Shown here piece by piece: positions 1 through 40,590 of a stretch of 64,000 nt of DNA (position 1 is its first letter; the number at the start of each line of letters is the position of its first letter). The notes under the pieces were generated by a model. It saw nothing but the letters and a program-made list of their open reading frames with translations. It made no database searches and was not told where the DNA came from. Both the position numbers and the translations under genes were made by a program. Source of the stretch: Apostichopus japonicus (lineage: Eukaryota; Echinodermata; Holothuroidea; Aspidochirotida; Stichopodidae); assembly GCF_037975245.1 (NCBI RefSeq), contig NC_092573.1:16296265-16360264 (forward strand). The letters are read 5' to 3'.

Positions 1-660
1 GATCACCGACATTCGAGATAAATCATATGATGGTCTTAATAACGGTGGTTTTGTTTATGCTCAACCGTCCAGTTTCGGTTCAGGGTCGTCCAACCGTTCT
101 GCTCTGGGACTTCGATCGGCAGCGACGCGTCTCGGCCACCGGGATCGTTTTACAATTCTTCTACAAGGGGCTCAATTGATAGGGAAAAACACCGATATTA
201 TCTTCATTACCCTCGAAAATTATTTCCTCCTCTTCTTCCTCAAGAAAATAATTTTCGTCAATGCTTACCAATGTCCTGAGAGGTGAAGTCCTATTTCCTC
301 GGAATCGGAAGATTCGGGAGAAGACATTTTCAATTGATGAGAAGAGTGTTGTGGTTACATGTACTAAACTGTATAACGCCGTATCGGTAAGCAGCGGGGA
401 TTCGGCTTTGGCTGAAATGGTTCCTTTGACGATGTCAGATGAACTGCGGTGGGCAGCTTTGCTTTTTTTTTACGAGTGGCAGCTCGAGAGGTCTCTAGGG
501 AATATTTGACAGCGAATTTCTGGCGTTTGAAGCCGTATTTACGGAAAATTGTGCACGGGTGGTGTTGTAGTAATGTAGATAAACCATTCCAAGACATGAA
601 AATTTTTCATTTCATAACCTCTTTAAGCAACTTGTCACATGCACTCCATAAAATTTCAGT
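1..660 (+). other. Frame-broken coding-like relic, unidentified
   Basis: This stretch is richer in G+C than the introns that follow. One frame is open from the window edge at base 2 to about 286, and another is open over 261-509 and partly overlaps it. A third frame, 449-664, continues the coding-like look. No RIOK2 N-terminal exon can be recognised here, and I do not recognise the protein. The pattern of overlapping open pieces in shifted frames is what a decayed retroelement coding segment would give, but it could also be chance in a GC-richer patch. Bases 661-791 look like ordinary intron ending in a polypyrimidine tract and AG. Confidence 0.25.
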
Positions 661-787
661 GTAAATGAACATGTTATGAATAAAAATTCAGAACTCCTAG
701 TTTTTCGTGTGGGCAAACATTGATATGAATGTGCCTTCAATTTTGCAGGCAGTGGTTATCAATCTTTTTGAATTTTTCTCTCATTAA

Positions 788-31060
<30,273 letters not shown>

Positions 31061-31545
31061 GCTAGGCTCCTAAATGGACATGAAATATATAGCTCTTGTA
31101 CTCTTTGACTGAAGCACAGTACAATGGATTGGGTGATAGCAGTTCAATTTTCATAGGAATTTTGATTGTGCCAATCATAATTGATCTGATCATGTTTATC
31201 CTGTGAAACAATCAACATGAAAGTATGGTGTAGGTCTGAACTGACATAATATGCATATCACCCAAGAAGTGTGGTGTTTGTGACCTGTGTCAAATTTAAG
31301 TAACCTCCCTCAGTACTTAAGAATATGAACATAGATTTCCAAGCAGCCAGGTTGAAACTAATATTTCATTACCCATTCAGAGATAACAATATGATGATTT
31401 AAAATGACTGTTTTCCTGAACTTCATGGTTTTATGTATAGTGGGAATTTTTAAATCTGCTCCCACACAGAAGTTATTCATGTTTCACTTGTTTTACTGTT
31501 AAGATTAATTGCAAGTCAAGATTGACAGTTTTTTAACCAAAGAAG

Positions 31546-32053
31546 GGTTGTGCATTGACAGCAAGATGTTGTTCATTTACTACAAAAGAACCTCAAATCA
31601 TCTATGTATGATACCTTAATAGAGAGATAGGGTTGTGCATTGTCAGCAAGATGTTGTGCATTTACTACAAAAGAACCTCAAATCATCTATGTATGATACC
31701 TTAACAAAGAGATATGGTTGTGCATTGACAGCAAGATGTCGTGCATTTACTACAAAAGAACCTCAAATCATCTATGTATGATACCTTATAAGAGAGATAG
31801 GGTTTTGCATTGTCAGCAAGATGTTGTGCATTTACTACAAAAGAACCTCAAATCATCTATGTATGATACCTTAACAAAGAGATATGGTTGTGCATTGACA
31901 GCAAGGTGTCATGCATTTTCTACAAAAGAACCTCAATCATCTATGTATGATACCTTAACAAAGAGATATGGTTGTGCATTGACAGCAAGATGTCGTGCAT
32001 TTACTCCAAAAGAACCTCAAATCATCTATGTATGATACCTTAACAAAGAGATA
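31546..32053 (+). repeat. 85-bp tandem repeat, six copies
   Basis: Units begin GGTTGTGCATTGACAGCAAG or a close variant at 31546, 31631, 31716, 31801, 31886 and 31970. Odd and even early units differ in their ends (GAGATAGGG against GAGATATGG), hinting at an older 170-bp dimer. The + strand 105-codon frame over 31718-32035 is a by-product of the repeat. Confidence 0.95.
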
Positions 32054-32189
32054 TCATTTCTGATTTCTGCAAGAGGCCTAGGTAGGAACAATTTTTAACA
32101 CCAATTAGAAGAAAATCAATTTATTTCTAATACTTGTATTGGTGTGAGCAGCAACAAGAAATTGTGGATGACATCATGACAATGCATTA

Positions 32190-32222
32190 AATAAACTGTC
32201 AAGAAGACAAGCAATAAATAAA
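32190..32222 (+). terminator. RIOK2: Polyadenylation signal cluster of RIOK2
   Basis: Three AATAAA hexamers (32190, 32213 and 32217) lie on the coding strand about 1.1 kb after the stop, with a GT-rich segment 20-40 bases downstream. This is the densest such cluster after the stop codon. Confidence 0.6.
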
Positions 32223-32338
32223 GAATCTTTAAAATCACCAGCGTCAGCTTGTTGTTATGAACCAACTAATGTAAACTTGACATTACCAGGAGAACTTGTC
32301 ACCAGATGACAACTATATGACACAAAGATGCATTTTTT

Positions 32339-33090
32339 ATTCCTTGCCGAAGGCAGAAGGAATCTACTGTAAGTGATGGTAATGGAATGTGTGTCTGTAT
32401 GTGGCACTTGCTTGTCAACACGCTAACGTACTTCAGAAGGATAACGGGGGTACATTTCATATTTGTTGTGTAGGTTTACGTTAGGTAGAACTTTTTTGGG
32501 ATTGTTGTTGATATTGGTCAAAGGTCATTTGAGGACAGCACGGGTCAAAGTCTAAACATATTGTTCACACAATATCTCAAGAAGTGGAAGTTGCAGTTTG
32601 CATTGGTGAGTAGATGATCTTAGTGTTTTACGTGAATGTCAAAGGTCATTCACGATAACTCAGTATTACAAAGTTGGATGGACTTGGCATGTACATGCAA
32701 CATACTGAGTTCTCGTCTGCTGTTGTTTTTGACTGGGATCAAAGTTCATACTAGGTCACCAGAAGTCAAACTCTTGAATCACCAAAACATGATATCTCAA
32801 GAAGAGAAGCTTTGATGAATCTCATGCTTGGCATGTTGATGTCCCATATTGAGTAGAGGAACCTTATTGAAATTGGTGGAGGTCAAAAGGTCATTTGTGG
32901 TCAACATTTAAATCAAAGTCTGAAAATCTTGTGTACACAATAACTCAAGAAGTACATCTTTCATGAACGTTATACTTAGTAAGTAGATTCAGTTGGTGAG
33001 TGCAAGAACCATACTGGAATTGGTACAGGTCAAACGTCAAATGAGGCTAACAGGTATAAAGTCTGAAAACCTAAACAAGACAACTCCAAA
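32339..33090 (+). repeat. Hairpin-headed repeat followed by GGTCA-family units
   Basis: ATTCCTTGCCGAAGGCAGAA at 32339 begins a stretch that continues into about five diverged 120-150-bp units. These are anchored by GGTCA at about 32516, 32637, 32751, 32880 and 33027. Here the head and the repeat body are contiguous, suggesting they belong to one dispersed family. Confidence 0.6.
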
Positions 33091-33140
33091 ATTAAAGCAA
33101 CAATTAACCTGTTAAATTCTCCAATGTGTAAAAGTAAATT

Positions 33141-33182
33141 GGCCTGACATTTCGATCCTAGCAGGATCTTCTTCAAAGGCTG
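33141..33182 (-). ncRNA. Hammerhead-ribozyme-like remnant
   Basis: Read on the minus strand, the segment has a 6-bp stem GATCCT/AGGATC with a 3-base loop, then GAAA, then TGTC and AGGCC, preceded by GCCTTTGAAGA. This is the order of a hammerhead: stem I, CUGAUGA box, stem II, GAAA, UH cleavage site, stem I. The CUGAUGA box is changed here (TTGAAGA) and stem III is essentially missing. If real, it is inactive. Such minimal hammerheads are known in Penelope-like retroelements. The resemblance to that family is from memory. Confidence 0.4.
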
Positions 33183-33285
33183 AATGACAAGTAACAGTAA
33201 CAGACGGGACAAAAACACGCACAGAATAGAGACAGGTTACTGAGCATGGTGAACACAAAGAGATAGATGTAAGGGGATTAGTAGA

Positions 33286-33520
33286 CAAGGGATGGAGAGA
33301 AGAAAGAAAGAAACCAACAGGGGAAGAGGAGAGGTAGGAGATAAACAGTGGAGGAACAAAGAGAGAATTAAGGGAAGAGGATATGGAATAAACTGGAGAA
33401 GGACAAAGACAGAAAGGTGTGGAGAAAGAAGGGTGAAGAGAGCTATGAAGAAAGGAGTGATGGGGGGGGGGAACAAGGAAAGAAGGAGGGGGTGGACAGA
33501 AGAAAAGTTAGTCATGTCCT
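33286..33520 (+). repeat. Polypurine tract
   Basis: A run of about 230 bases made almost wholly of A and G on the + strand, including GGGGGGGGG near 33464. The frames of 100 codons on both strands here are low-complexity products of this tract. Confidence 0.85.
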
Positions 33521-33539
33521 TCCTGAATATTGAGCCCAT

Positions 33540-34985
33540 GAGGTTAAATGGTGCGAAGGCGTTGCATCCACAGTCGCTTTCTGCTGATTCGTACTAGGTC
33601 AGGCCACCTTTCTCCTACACAGGCTCTCTAGTGGATAAGCAGTTTGCTAACAGTTTTATTTTATTTTCAAATTCTCCAATGCTATCTTTGGTCAAATTAA
33701 GTTCAGTTTAGTTTTTTGAAGGGGCTCTATAAGTCTTCTACAAAACATACCAGTCATCCTAGAAAAGAAATTTGCTTCAATCTGTTGATAATCTTTAACA
33801 CCCTCACTCTAAGAAACTCAGCAGTCCCTTATCAGTTTTACCCGCTCTGCTTCAAGGGGTCAAATTTTATCTCAAATAGTGGAAAACTTGGCTCACAGGG
33901 TCAACAAGGTCAATGGGCTCAAAATTTGCCTTTTTCTGTATGACTTATACTAGATGACTTTTGCTTTGGTTAAGTTGTGAAATATTTCATTGTTTATAAA
34001 CAATGTCAGCAGAGCTCTCATTAATTAATAACAATTATTAAAGGGATCAAAGGAGCTGATTTATTAATAAATCTTTGTGTATATATTTCACATGGGAAGA
34101 CTGTTCTTTCTGGATGTTGAACACATTTTGAAATAATAATTCTATACTGTAATATCCTTAAAAGTGAATGAAATTGTTGATATGCACAAGGGAGTGCTAC
34201 AAATAAGCGCTGGAAATCTCTGATCTTTTCTTGGACAATTTAACTCACTTGCTCCACATTAGTCAGATTGTTATTTGAAATTATATGTCAAGGAATCACA
34301 ATACCAAATTGGCTTTCTGGTTTAAATCTAAGAATCTAGGGGACTTATGATATTTGTTTTATGCACACCATATTGTGTTACTTGACTCATTGGGATGCAA
34401 ACCAATCTCTTGCTTGAGATCTGTACGGTGACAGACTACAAATCCAGAAGGAATGTGTCCATATAAGACAAAGGGACACTGTCGTACCAGTCATTTGTTG
34501 TCAAGTCACAAATCAATTTTGCAGTCACAAGTCATTTGATCCAAATATGAAAGCAGTGATGAAGACTTACTACAGGTATAAACCAAACAACACATCAATA
34601 ACTAAGGTTGAGACAATGAAACCAAGGTACCATGTGAAGTGATGCGAATCCAGTGGATAACGTGCACCAGTGGGCTCCTACTGCATTGCTTTTAGCAAAA
34701 GGAATTCTCTTGCAAGTGGATTGGACAGTAACTGAAATGTTGTAAAAATAGGCACTTTTCCCTTCCTCTTTCAAATACATTTCATTAGTAGCACAAAGTT
34801 TGAGCACTGCATACTTCGTGTCCCAAACAAGAAGAGGTAACAAAATAAATTGTTGATAACTTGATATTTACGCTAAAGGTAAATGAAATGATAGCACATT
34901 TAAGAAACCAGTCAATGAACTACCAAAAGCATGCACAAATCGCTGTATCAGCACGTCAAGTCTCAGTCATAGTCCCCTCCACTTA
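33540..34985. other. Intergenic stretch, nothing recognised
   Basis: AT-rich with no splice-supported exon. The minus frame 34595-34843 and the + frame 33716-33943 have no recognisable features. Confidence 0.4.
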
Positions 34986-35019
34986 GATGTTGAAGGAGAC
35001 ATTGTATCCTACATTTTTA

Positions 35020-35050
35020 TTTCCTTACGGAAGGCGAAAGGTATCTATGC
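35020..35050 (+). repeat. Dispersed hairpin-headed repeat, copy 3
   Basis: TTTCCTTACGGAAGGCGAAA, then GGTATCTATG, is a diverged copy of the family seen at 21411, 32339 and 35227. Confidence 0.5.
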
Positions 35051-35112
35051 ACAGGTGATGGCATGTGTGGGCCTATAAATAGAGTGTATTGGTTGGGAGA
35101 AACACCTAATGG

Positions 35113-35226
35113 CAAGGGCGTAGGAACCGGGGGGCTGGGGGGCGCCAGCCCCCCCCAGTGAAAAATATGGGGGGGCGGAAGTATCGTTCCGCCCCCCCCG
35201 CTCAGCAAGTCAGAAAACCCCTTTTT
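35113..35226. mobile_element. Truncated second copy of the hAT-type MITE
   Basis: It starts CAAGGGCGTAGGAACCGG and follows the reverse complement of 8455-8819 closely (GGCGCCAGCC, AAGTATC, TTCCGCCCC, AACCCCTTTTT). The match breaks off at about 35226, where another copy of the hairpin-headed repeat starts. No matching second end is nearby. Confidence 0.75.
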
Positions 35227-35256
35227 GGTTCCTTGCTTTAGCAAAAGGAACCTATG
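35227..35256 (+). repeat. Dispersed hairpin-headed repeat, copy 4
   Basis: GGTTCCTTGCTTTAGCAAAA, then GGAACCTATG, has a near-perfect stem (GGTTCCTTGC against GCAAAAGGAACC). A short GT run at about 35272-35290 follows. Confidence 0.55.
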
Positions 35257-35350
35257 TAGTCAGGTTGGCGTGTGTGCGTGTGTGTGTGTTTGCGTAAGGT
35301 GGTTTACGGGGACCCGCATGTGACAACACACCTTCGCTATGGGGACTGTG

Positions 35351-35387
35351 AACATTGTGGGGACCTGTATCAGGTCCCCATAATGTT
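35351..35387. repeat. Long palindrome with GGGGACC core
   Basis: Arms TGGGGACCTG (35358-35367) and CAGGTCCCCA (35371-35380) pair perfectly around a 3-base loop. The pairing extends outward through AACATT/AATGTT with one mismatch, giving about 17-bp arms. A second TGTGGGGACCT occurs near 35488. Confidence 0.85.
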
Positions 35388-35794
35388 TTGCTAATAAAAA
35401 ACTTATTTTGCATGTTTTAGATGAAAATAAGGCTTTTTAATTTTTTTAAATTTTTTCTTCTTTCTTGAAAATTTTTCAACACACATTGTGGGGACCTAAG
35501 GTATTTTTGAAGAGCGCCCCCCAAAATGTGTAACTCTATGTACAAATAGTATACAGAAAATTCAAAAGCCAGGCTCTGGTTACCAAAGCCACATTTCAAG
35601 GGTGCAGGCTGGTGTTAGCCTGGCAAAGAGGGGGGGATGCCTTTTTTCAGGAAAGTGGAACTCGGTTTCAAAGAGCAAGTACATGTATTTACTCACATCA
35701 TTAGATCCATCAATTGTATAACCTGCTTAGTGTTGGATAGAGCTTTTAGTATGAAAAGGAGTTTTTTAGGGGTTTACAAGAAATTTTCAGTGCA

Positions 35795-35823
35795 GGGTGG
35801 GGTGGGGAGGGGAGGGGAGGGGG
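35795..35823 (+). repeat. G-tract run with G-quadruplex potential
   Basis: Six runs of three to five G separated by single T or A bases. This satisfies the usual G3+N1-7 pattern on the + strand. Confidence 0.8.
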
Positions 35824-36285
35824 CATGGTGGCAATAATGCCAGCACCACTTTTGGTTGGCAAGCAGTGTATGGAGAAGGCTGTTGCTAAAATATGATCCC
35901 AGATTGCATGAAAATGGTATGTACTTCCCAACATTGTTTGCATCTATGCATTCTTTTGTCTGGGAGTTCATGTTTTAGAAGTTTACACCTCCATAAACAG
36001 ATATAAATAGTTGGAAAGATTTCACTTAGGCCTACTAGTAGGTAATAATTGTGAATTGACCATTTGTCAATATCAATATACAAAAGCATGATACAGCCTG
36101 CTTAAATAGTAGCCGTAGCCTGTATATGCTGAAGGTATTCCATACGGGGATTTTGTCGTAAATTAATTGTTAGAACTCTTTTTTCTTCAAGGTTACAGAA
36201 TAGCCTATGTAATAATATAAGAGATTTTCATAGTTTAAATACTCTCTTTCACCTAAATTTGACATACTTTTTAAGAGTTCTGTAC

Positions 36286-37100
36286 ATGCAAGTACAGAAT
36301 TTATTGAAAACAAGTTCCAGGTATTCATGTATGACGAATTCAGATAAAGCATATTTTGAGTATGGACGGAATTTGGCACCTGAGCCATCTAGCGATTCTT
36401 ATCAAGATCTGTCAACTTGTCACAATGCTAAACTGGTAAGTATAAATTTTATTGCTTCAGAACTATATCTGTACAAGTGATGTTGCTGTTGTAATCACTT
36501 TTATACTTTTTAGCAATTTAAAATTACACTTTAGAAGTTGCACAATGATGAGTACTATTTCTAATAACATGTTTATGCTATTTATGCAGGCTTCATGCTA
36601 ATTGGTAAAACCTGCAGTTACAATTGGTGGCAGATATATACTTTACATGATTGGCATAAAAGCTTTGTATTCATATAGGCTCAATGGGAATATAAGATAC
36701 AACAAAATAGAACAGAGGTTCGGTGGTTCTGTGACACTCTACTAGGCAAGAAATTGCATTCTTTCCAACCGAGATAATTTGTTTTTATTTCACTTCAAAT
36801 TGTGCCATATATACGGTTTTCTGTGACACTTTAATGACAAGTAGTGTTATATGCTATGATGATTGCTCTTCACCCTGGATTTCATTCCAGCAGTTGCAAC
36901 TCCTATTGTTTAATTAATGTGGTATTATTTATCTTAATCATAATTGCCCTCATGGAGATACAAGGAATGTACAACAGAAAGTTTGTAATATCTTGACATG
37001 GACATTTTCTTTATTTCTTCATATTTAGATCAAACAACTTCCACATCATCAAGGGAAAAGGAATTTTTTGTTCACTATAGATAGCTAAGGCAAGAAGCAG
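36286..37100 (+). other. Possible two-exon transcript of unknown type
   Basis: An ATG at 36286 opens a 50-codon stretch of mixed composition that ends exactly at a consensus donor CTG|GTAAGT (36436). Some 590 bases on, a T-rich tract ends in TTTAG and a segment 37029-37100 follows, ended by a second consensus donor CAG|GTAAGT (37101). The second segment has stops in all three frames, so the pair could be a short coding gene ending at TAA 37086-37088, or a non-coding spliced RNA. I recognise no protein family. It lies just before the large tandem array. Confidence 0.22.
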
Positions 37101-37725
37101 GTAAGTTCAGGGCATGCATACTACTCCGTAAATATGCATCAAAGTAATGCATTTATATCCCAGAGAGTATAACATCTTTAATAATATCAAACAATTCAAA
37201 GCTTTGATGTTACTCTAAATTGGTAAACTGTTTAATCTTGAATAAGGTCAGTGTAGAAAATTACCTTGTCTAACTTTTACCGGCTACCTCCCATATGTGA
37301 AACCATTATGTTGGGCAAGGGGGGAGGGGGGGGGGATGGTGAGGGGGCAACTGGGAAAGCAGGTTTGTATGTTAGCGCTGTCATTCGCATAGCATATTTG
37401 AAAGCATAGGATTTTATGTGAATTCATCCTTGTTGAATGGGATGGAGGGTCGGTGGGGGGGGGGGAAGGGGTGGATCCAAGTGACTTGGCTGCCCTCTTG
37501 GACATAATTTGCTTTTATCCCTGCTACATAAAGTTTGATATGTCTTGAAAATTACAGATTGTACACTATCACACTATCTAGCTCAGTGCATGGGGCAGTT
37601 GGTGTCGGTTACTATGGAATCAGGTACCGTATACAGGGTTAGACCTCCATAATGCCCTAATATTGTGATATTATGTCTAAATAATGTTTTCATATCATTC
37701 CACTAGTTGAGTGGGAATGAGGGGT

Positions 37726-40590
37726 GGTTATGATTGGAAAGCGCCATTAAGAAAATACGCTGTTGCATATGCTACATTCATACAATTTGATATATCTCAG
37801 AGAAAATATGGTTGTACACTGTTGTGGTTTTCTCATATTGTTCCAGAAAGATTTTTTTACCATTTCCAACAGCATAGATTAAGGTGATGTATATTAAATG
37901 TAATGTAGAATGGTTTTTTTTTTTTTCAACTATTAGGGTCCCCATAATGTGTGTGAGAATTTAATGAACAGTCTAATATTAATTTTTGACCATCTTATTT
38001 CCACCGTTTCAAAGTTTCGATGTCATTCCAAATTGGTAAACTGCTTAGACTCAAATACATCAGTGTAGAAAATTACCTTGTACAACTTTTACAGGCTCCA
38101 CCTATATGTGGATCCATCATGTGGTGCAGTTAGGGGTTGGGGGGGGGGGTTGCTGGTTTTTTTTACCATTTCCAACAGCATAGATTGAGCTGATGTATAT
38201 TAAATGCTAGGTAAAAGGTTTTTTTTTCAACTTTTAGGGTCCCCATAATGTGTGTGAGAATTTAAGGAACAGTCTAATATTAACTTTTGAACATCTTATT
38301 TCCACCGATTCAGAGTTCCAATGTCATTCCAAATTGGTAAACTGCTTAGACTCAAATACATCAGTGTAGAAAATTACCTTGTACAACTTTTACAGGCTCC
38401 ACCCATATGTGGATCCATCATGTGGTGCAGTTAGGGGTTGGGGGGGGTTGCTGTTTTTTTTTACCATTTCCAACAGCATAGATTGAGGTGATCAGGTGAT
38501 GTATATTAAATGCTAGGTAGAAATGTTTTTTTCTAACTTTTAGGGTCCCCATAATGTGTGTGAGAATTTAAGGAACAGTCTAATATAAAGAAATGTTAAG
38601 AATATACACTGTTGCATATGCTACATTCAAACAATTTGATATATCTCAGAGAAAATAGGGTTGTACACTGTTACTGCAACTGGGAAAGCAGGTTTGAGCT
38701 CTCATTAGGATCAAATATTTGAAAGCATAGGATTTTTTGTGAATTCATCCTTGTTGAATGGGATAAAGGGTCAGTGGGGGGGGTGGATACAAGTGACTTG
38801 GCTGCCCTCTTGGACATAATTTGCTTTTATCCCTGCTACATAAAGTTTGATATGTCTTGAAAATTACAGATTGTACACTATCTAGCTCATTGCATGGGGC
38901 AGTTGGTGTCGGTTACTATGGAATCAGGTACCGTATACAGGGTTAGACCTCCATAATGCCCTAATATTGTGATATTATGTCTAAATAATGTTTTCATATC
39001 ATTCCACTAGTTGAGTGGGAATGAGGGGTGGAGATGATTGGAAAGCGCTATTGAGAAAATACGCTGTTGCATATGCTACATTCATACAATTTGATATATC
39101 TCAGAGAAAATAGGGTTGTACACTGTTGTGGTTTTCTCCTATTGTTTGAGGAAGATTTTTTTACCATTTCCAACAGCACAGATTAAGGTGTATAAAAGGA
39201 TAGGTAACTTTATTTTTGTTTTCAACTTTTAGGGTCCCATTATGTATGTGAGAATTTAATGAACATCGCTACCATTAATTTTTGACCATCTTATTTCCAC
39301 CATTTCAAGGTTTCCATGCCATCCCAAATTGGTAAACTGCTTAGACTCAAATATATCAGGGTAGAAAATTACTTTCTCCAACTTTTACATTCACCACCAA
39401 TATGTAGAACCATCATGTGGAGCAGATAGGGGGGAGGGGAGGGGGGGAGGGTAGCAACTGGGAAAGCAGGTTAGAGCTCTCATTAGGATCAAATTTTTGA
39501 AAGCATAGGATTTTATATGAATTCGCCCTTGTTGAATGGGATGGAGGGTCGTGGGGGGGGGGGGTGGATCCAAGTGACTTGGCTGCCCTCTTGGACATAA
39601 TTTGCTTTTATCACTGCTACATAAAGTTTGATATGTCTTGAAAATTACAGATTGTACACTATCACACTACCTAGCTCATTGCATGGGGCAGTTGGTGTCG
39701 GTTACTATGGAATCAGGTACCGTATATAGGGTTAGACCTCCATAATGCCCTAATATTGTGATATTATGTCTAAATAATGTTTTCATATCATTCCACTAGT
39801 TGAGTGGGAATGAGGCGTGGAGATGATTGGAAAGCGCTATTGAGAAAATACGCTGTTGCATATGCTACATTCATACAATTTGATATATCTCAGAGAAAAT
39901 AGGGTTGTACACTGTTACGGTTTTCTCCTATTATTTGAGAAAGATTTTTTTACTATTTCCAACAGCACAGATTAAGGTGCATTAAATGATAGGTAATTTT
40001 ATTTTTGTTTTCAACTTTTAGGGTCCCATTATGTATGTGAGAATTTAATGAACATCTACCATTAATTTTTGACCATCTTATTTCCACCATTTCAAGGTTT
40101 CCATGTCATCCCAAATTGGTAAACTGCTTAGACTCAAATACATCAGTGTAGAAAATTACCTTGTACAACTTTTACAGGCTCCACCAATATATGGAACCAT
40201 CATGTGGAGCAGAAAGGGGGAGGGGGAGGGGTAGCAACTGGGAAAGCAGGTTAGAGCTCTCATTAAGATCAAATATTTGAAAGCATAGGATTTTATGTGA
40301 ATTCGTCCTTGTTGAATGGGATGGAGGGTCGGTGGGGGGGGGGGTGGATACAAGTGACTTGGCTGCCCTCTTGGACATAATTTGCTTTTATCCCTGCTAC
40401 ATAAAGTTTGATATGTCTTGAAAATTACAGATTGTACACTATCTAGCTCATTGCATGGGGCAGTTGGTGTCAGTTAGTATGGAATCAGGTACCGTATACA
40501 GGGTTAGACCTCCATAATGCCCTAATATTGTGATATTATGTCTAAATAATGTTTTCATATCATTCCACTAGTTGAGTGGGAATGAGGGGT
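37726..40590. repeat. Higher-order unit of 2865 bp, copy 1
   Basis: It matches 40591-43454 almost base for base, including rare changes and the 1305-bp monomer with three tandem copies of the CCATTTCCAACAGC module (37861, 38166 and 38466). Differences I see are mainly in lengths of T and G runs. Confidence 0.9.

Larger units (their letters stand above)
31061..32240 (+). other. RIOK2: Probable RIOK2 3' UTR
   Basis: No further coding follows the TAA. The first convincing cluster of cleavage signals is AATAAA at 32190-32195, 32213-32218 and 32217-32222, followed by a T/G-rich patch (CAGCTTGTTGTTATG) just downstream. If correct, the 3' UTR is about 1.2 kb and contains the six 85-bp repeats. The exact cleavage point is inferred. 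Confidence 0.6.

Noticed and set aside
31718-32035. 105-codon + frame
   Set aside because: Created by the 85-bp tandem repeat with its 28-residue periodicity; it lies after the RIOK2 stop.
33237-33597. 100-codon frames on both strands
   Set aside because: Low-complexity translations of a polypurine tract.
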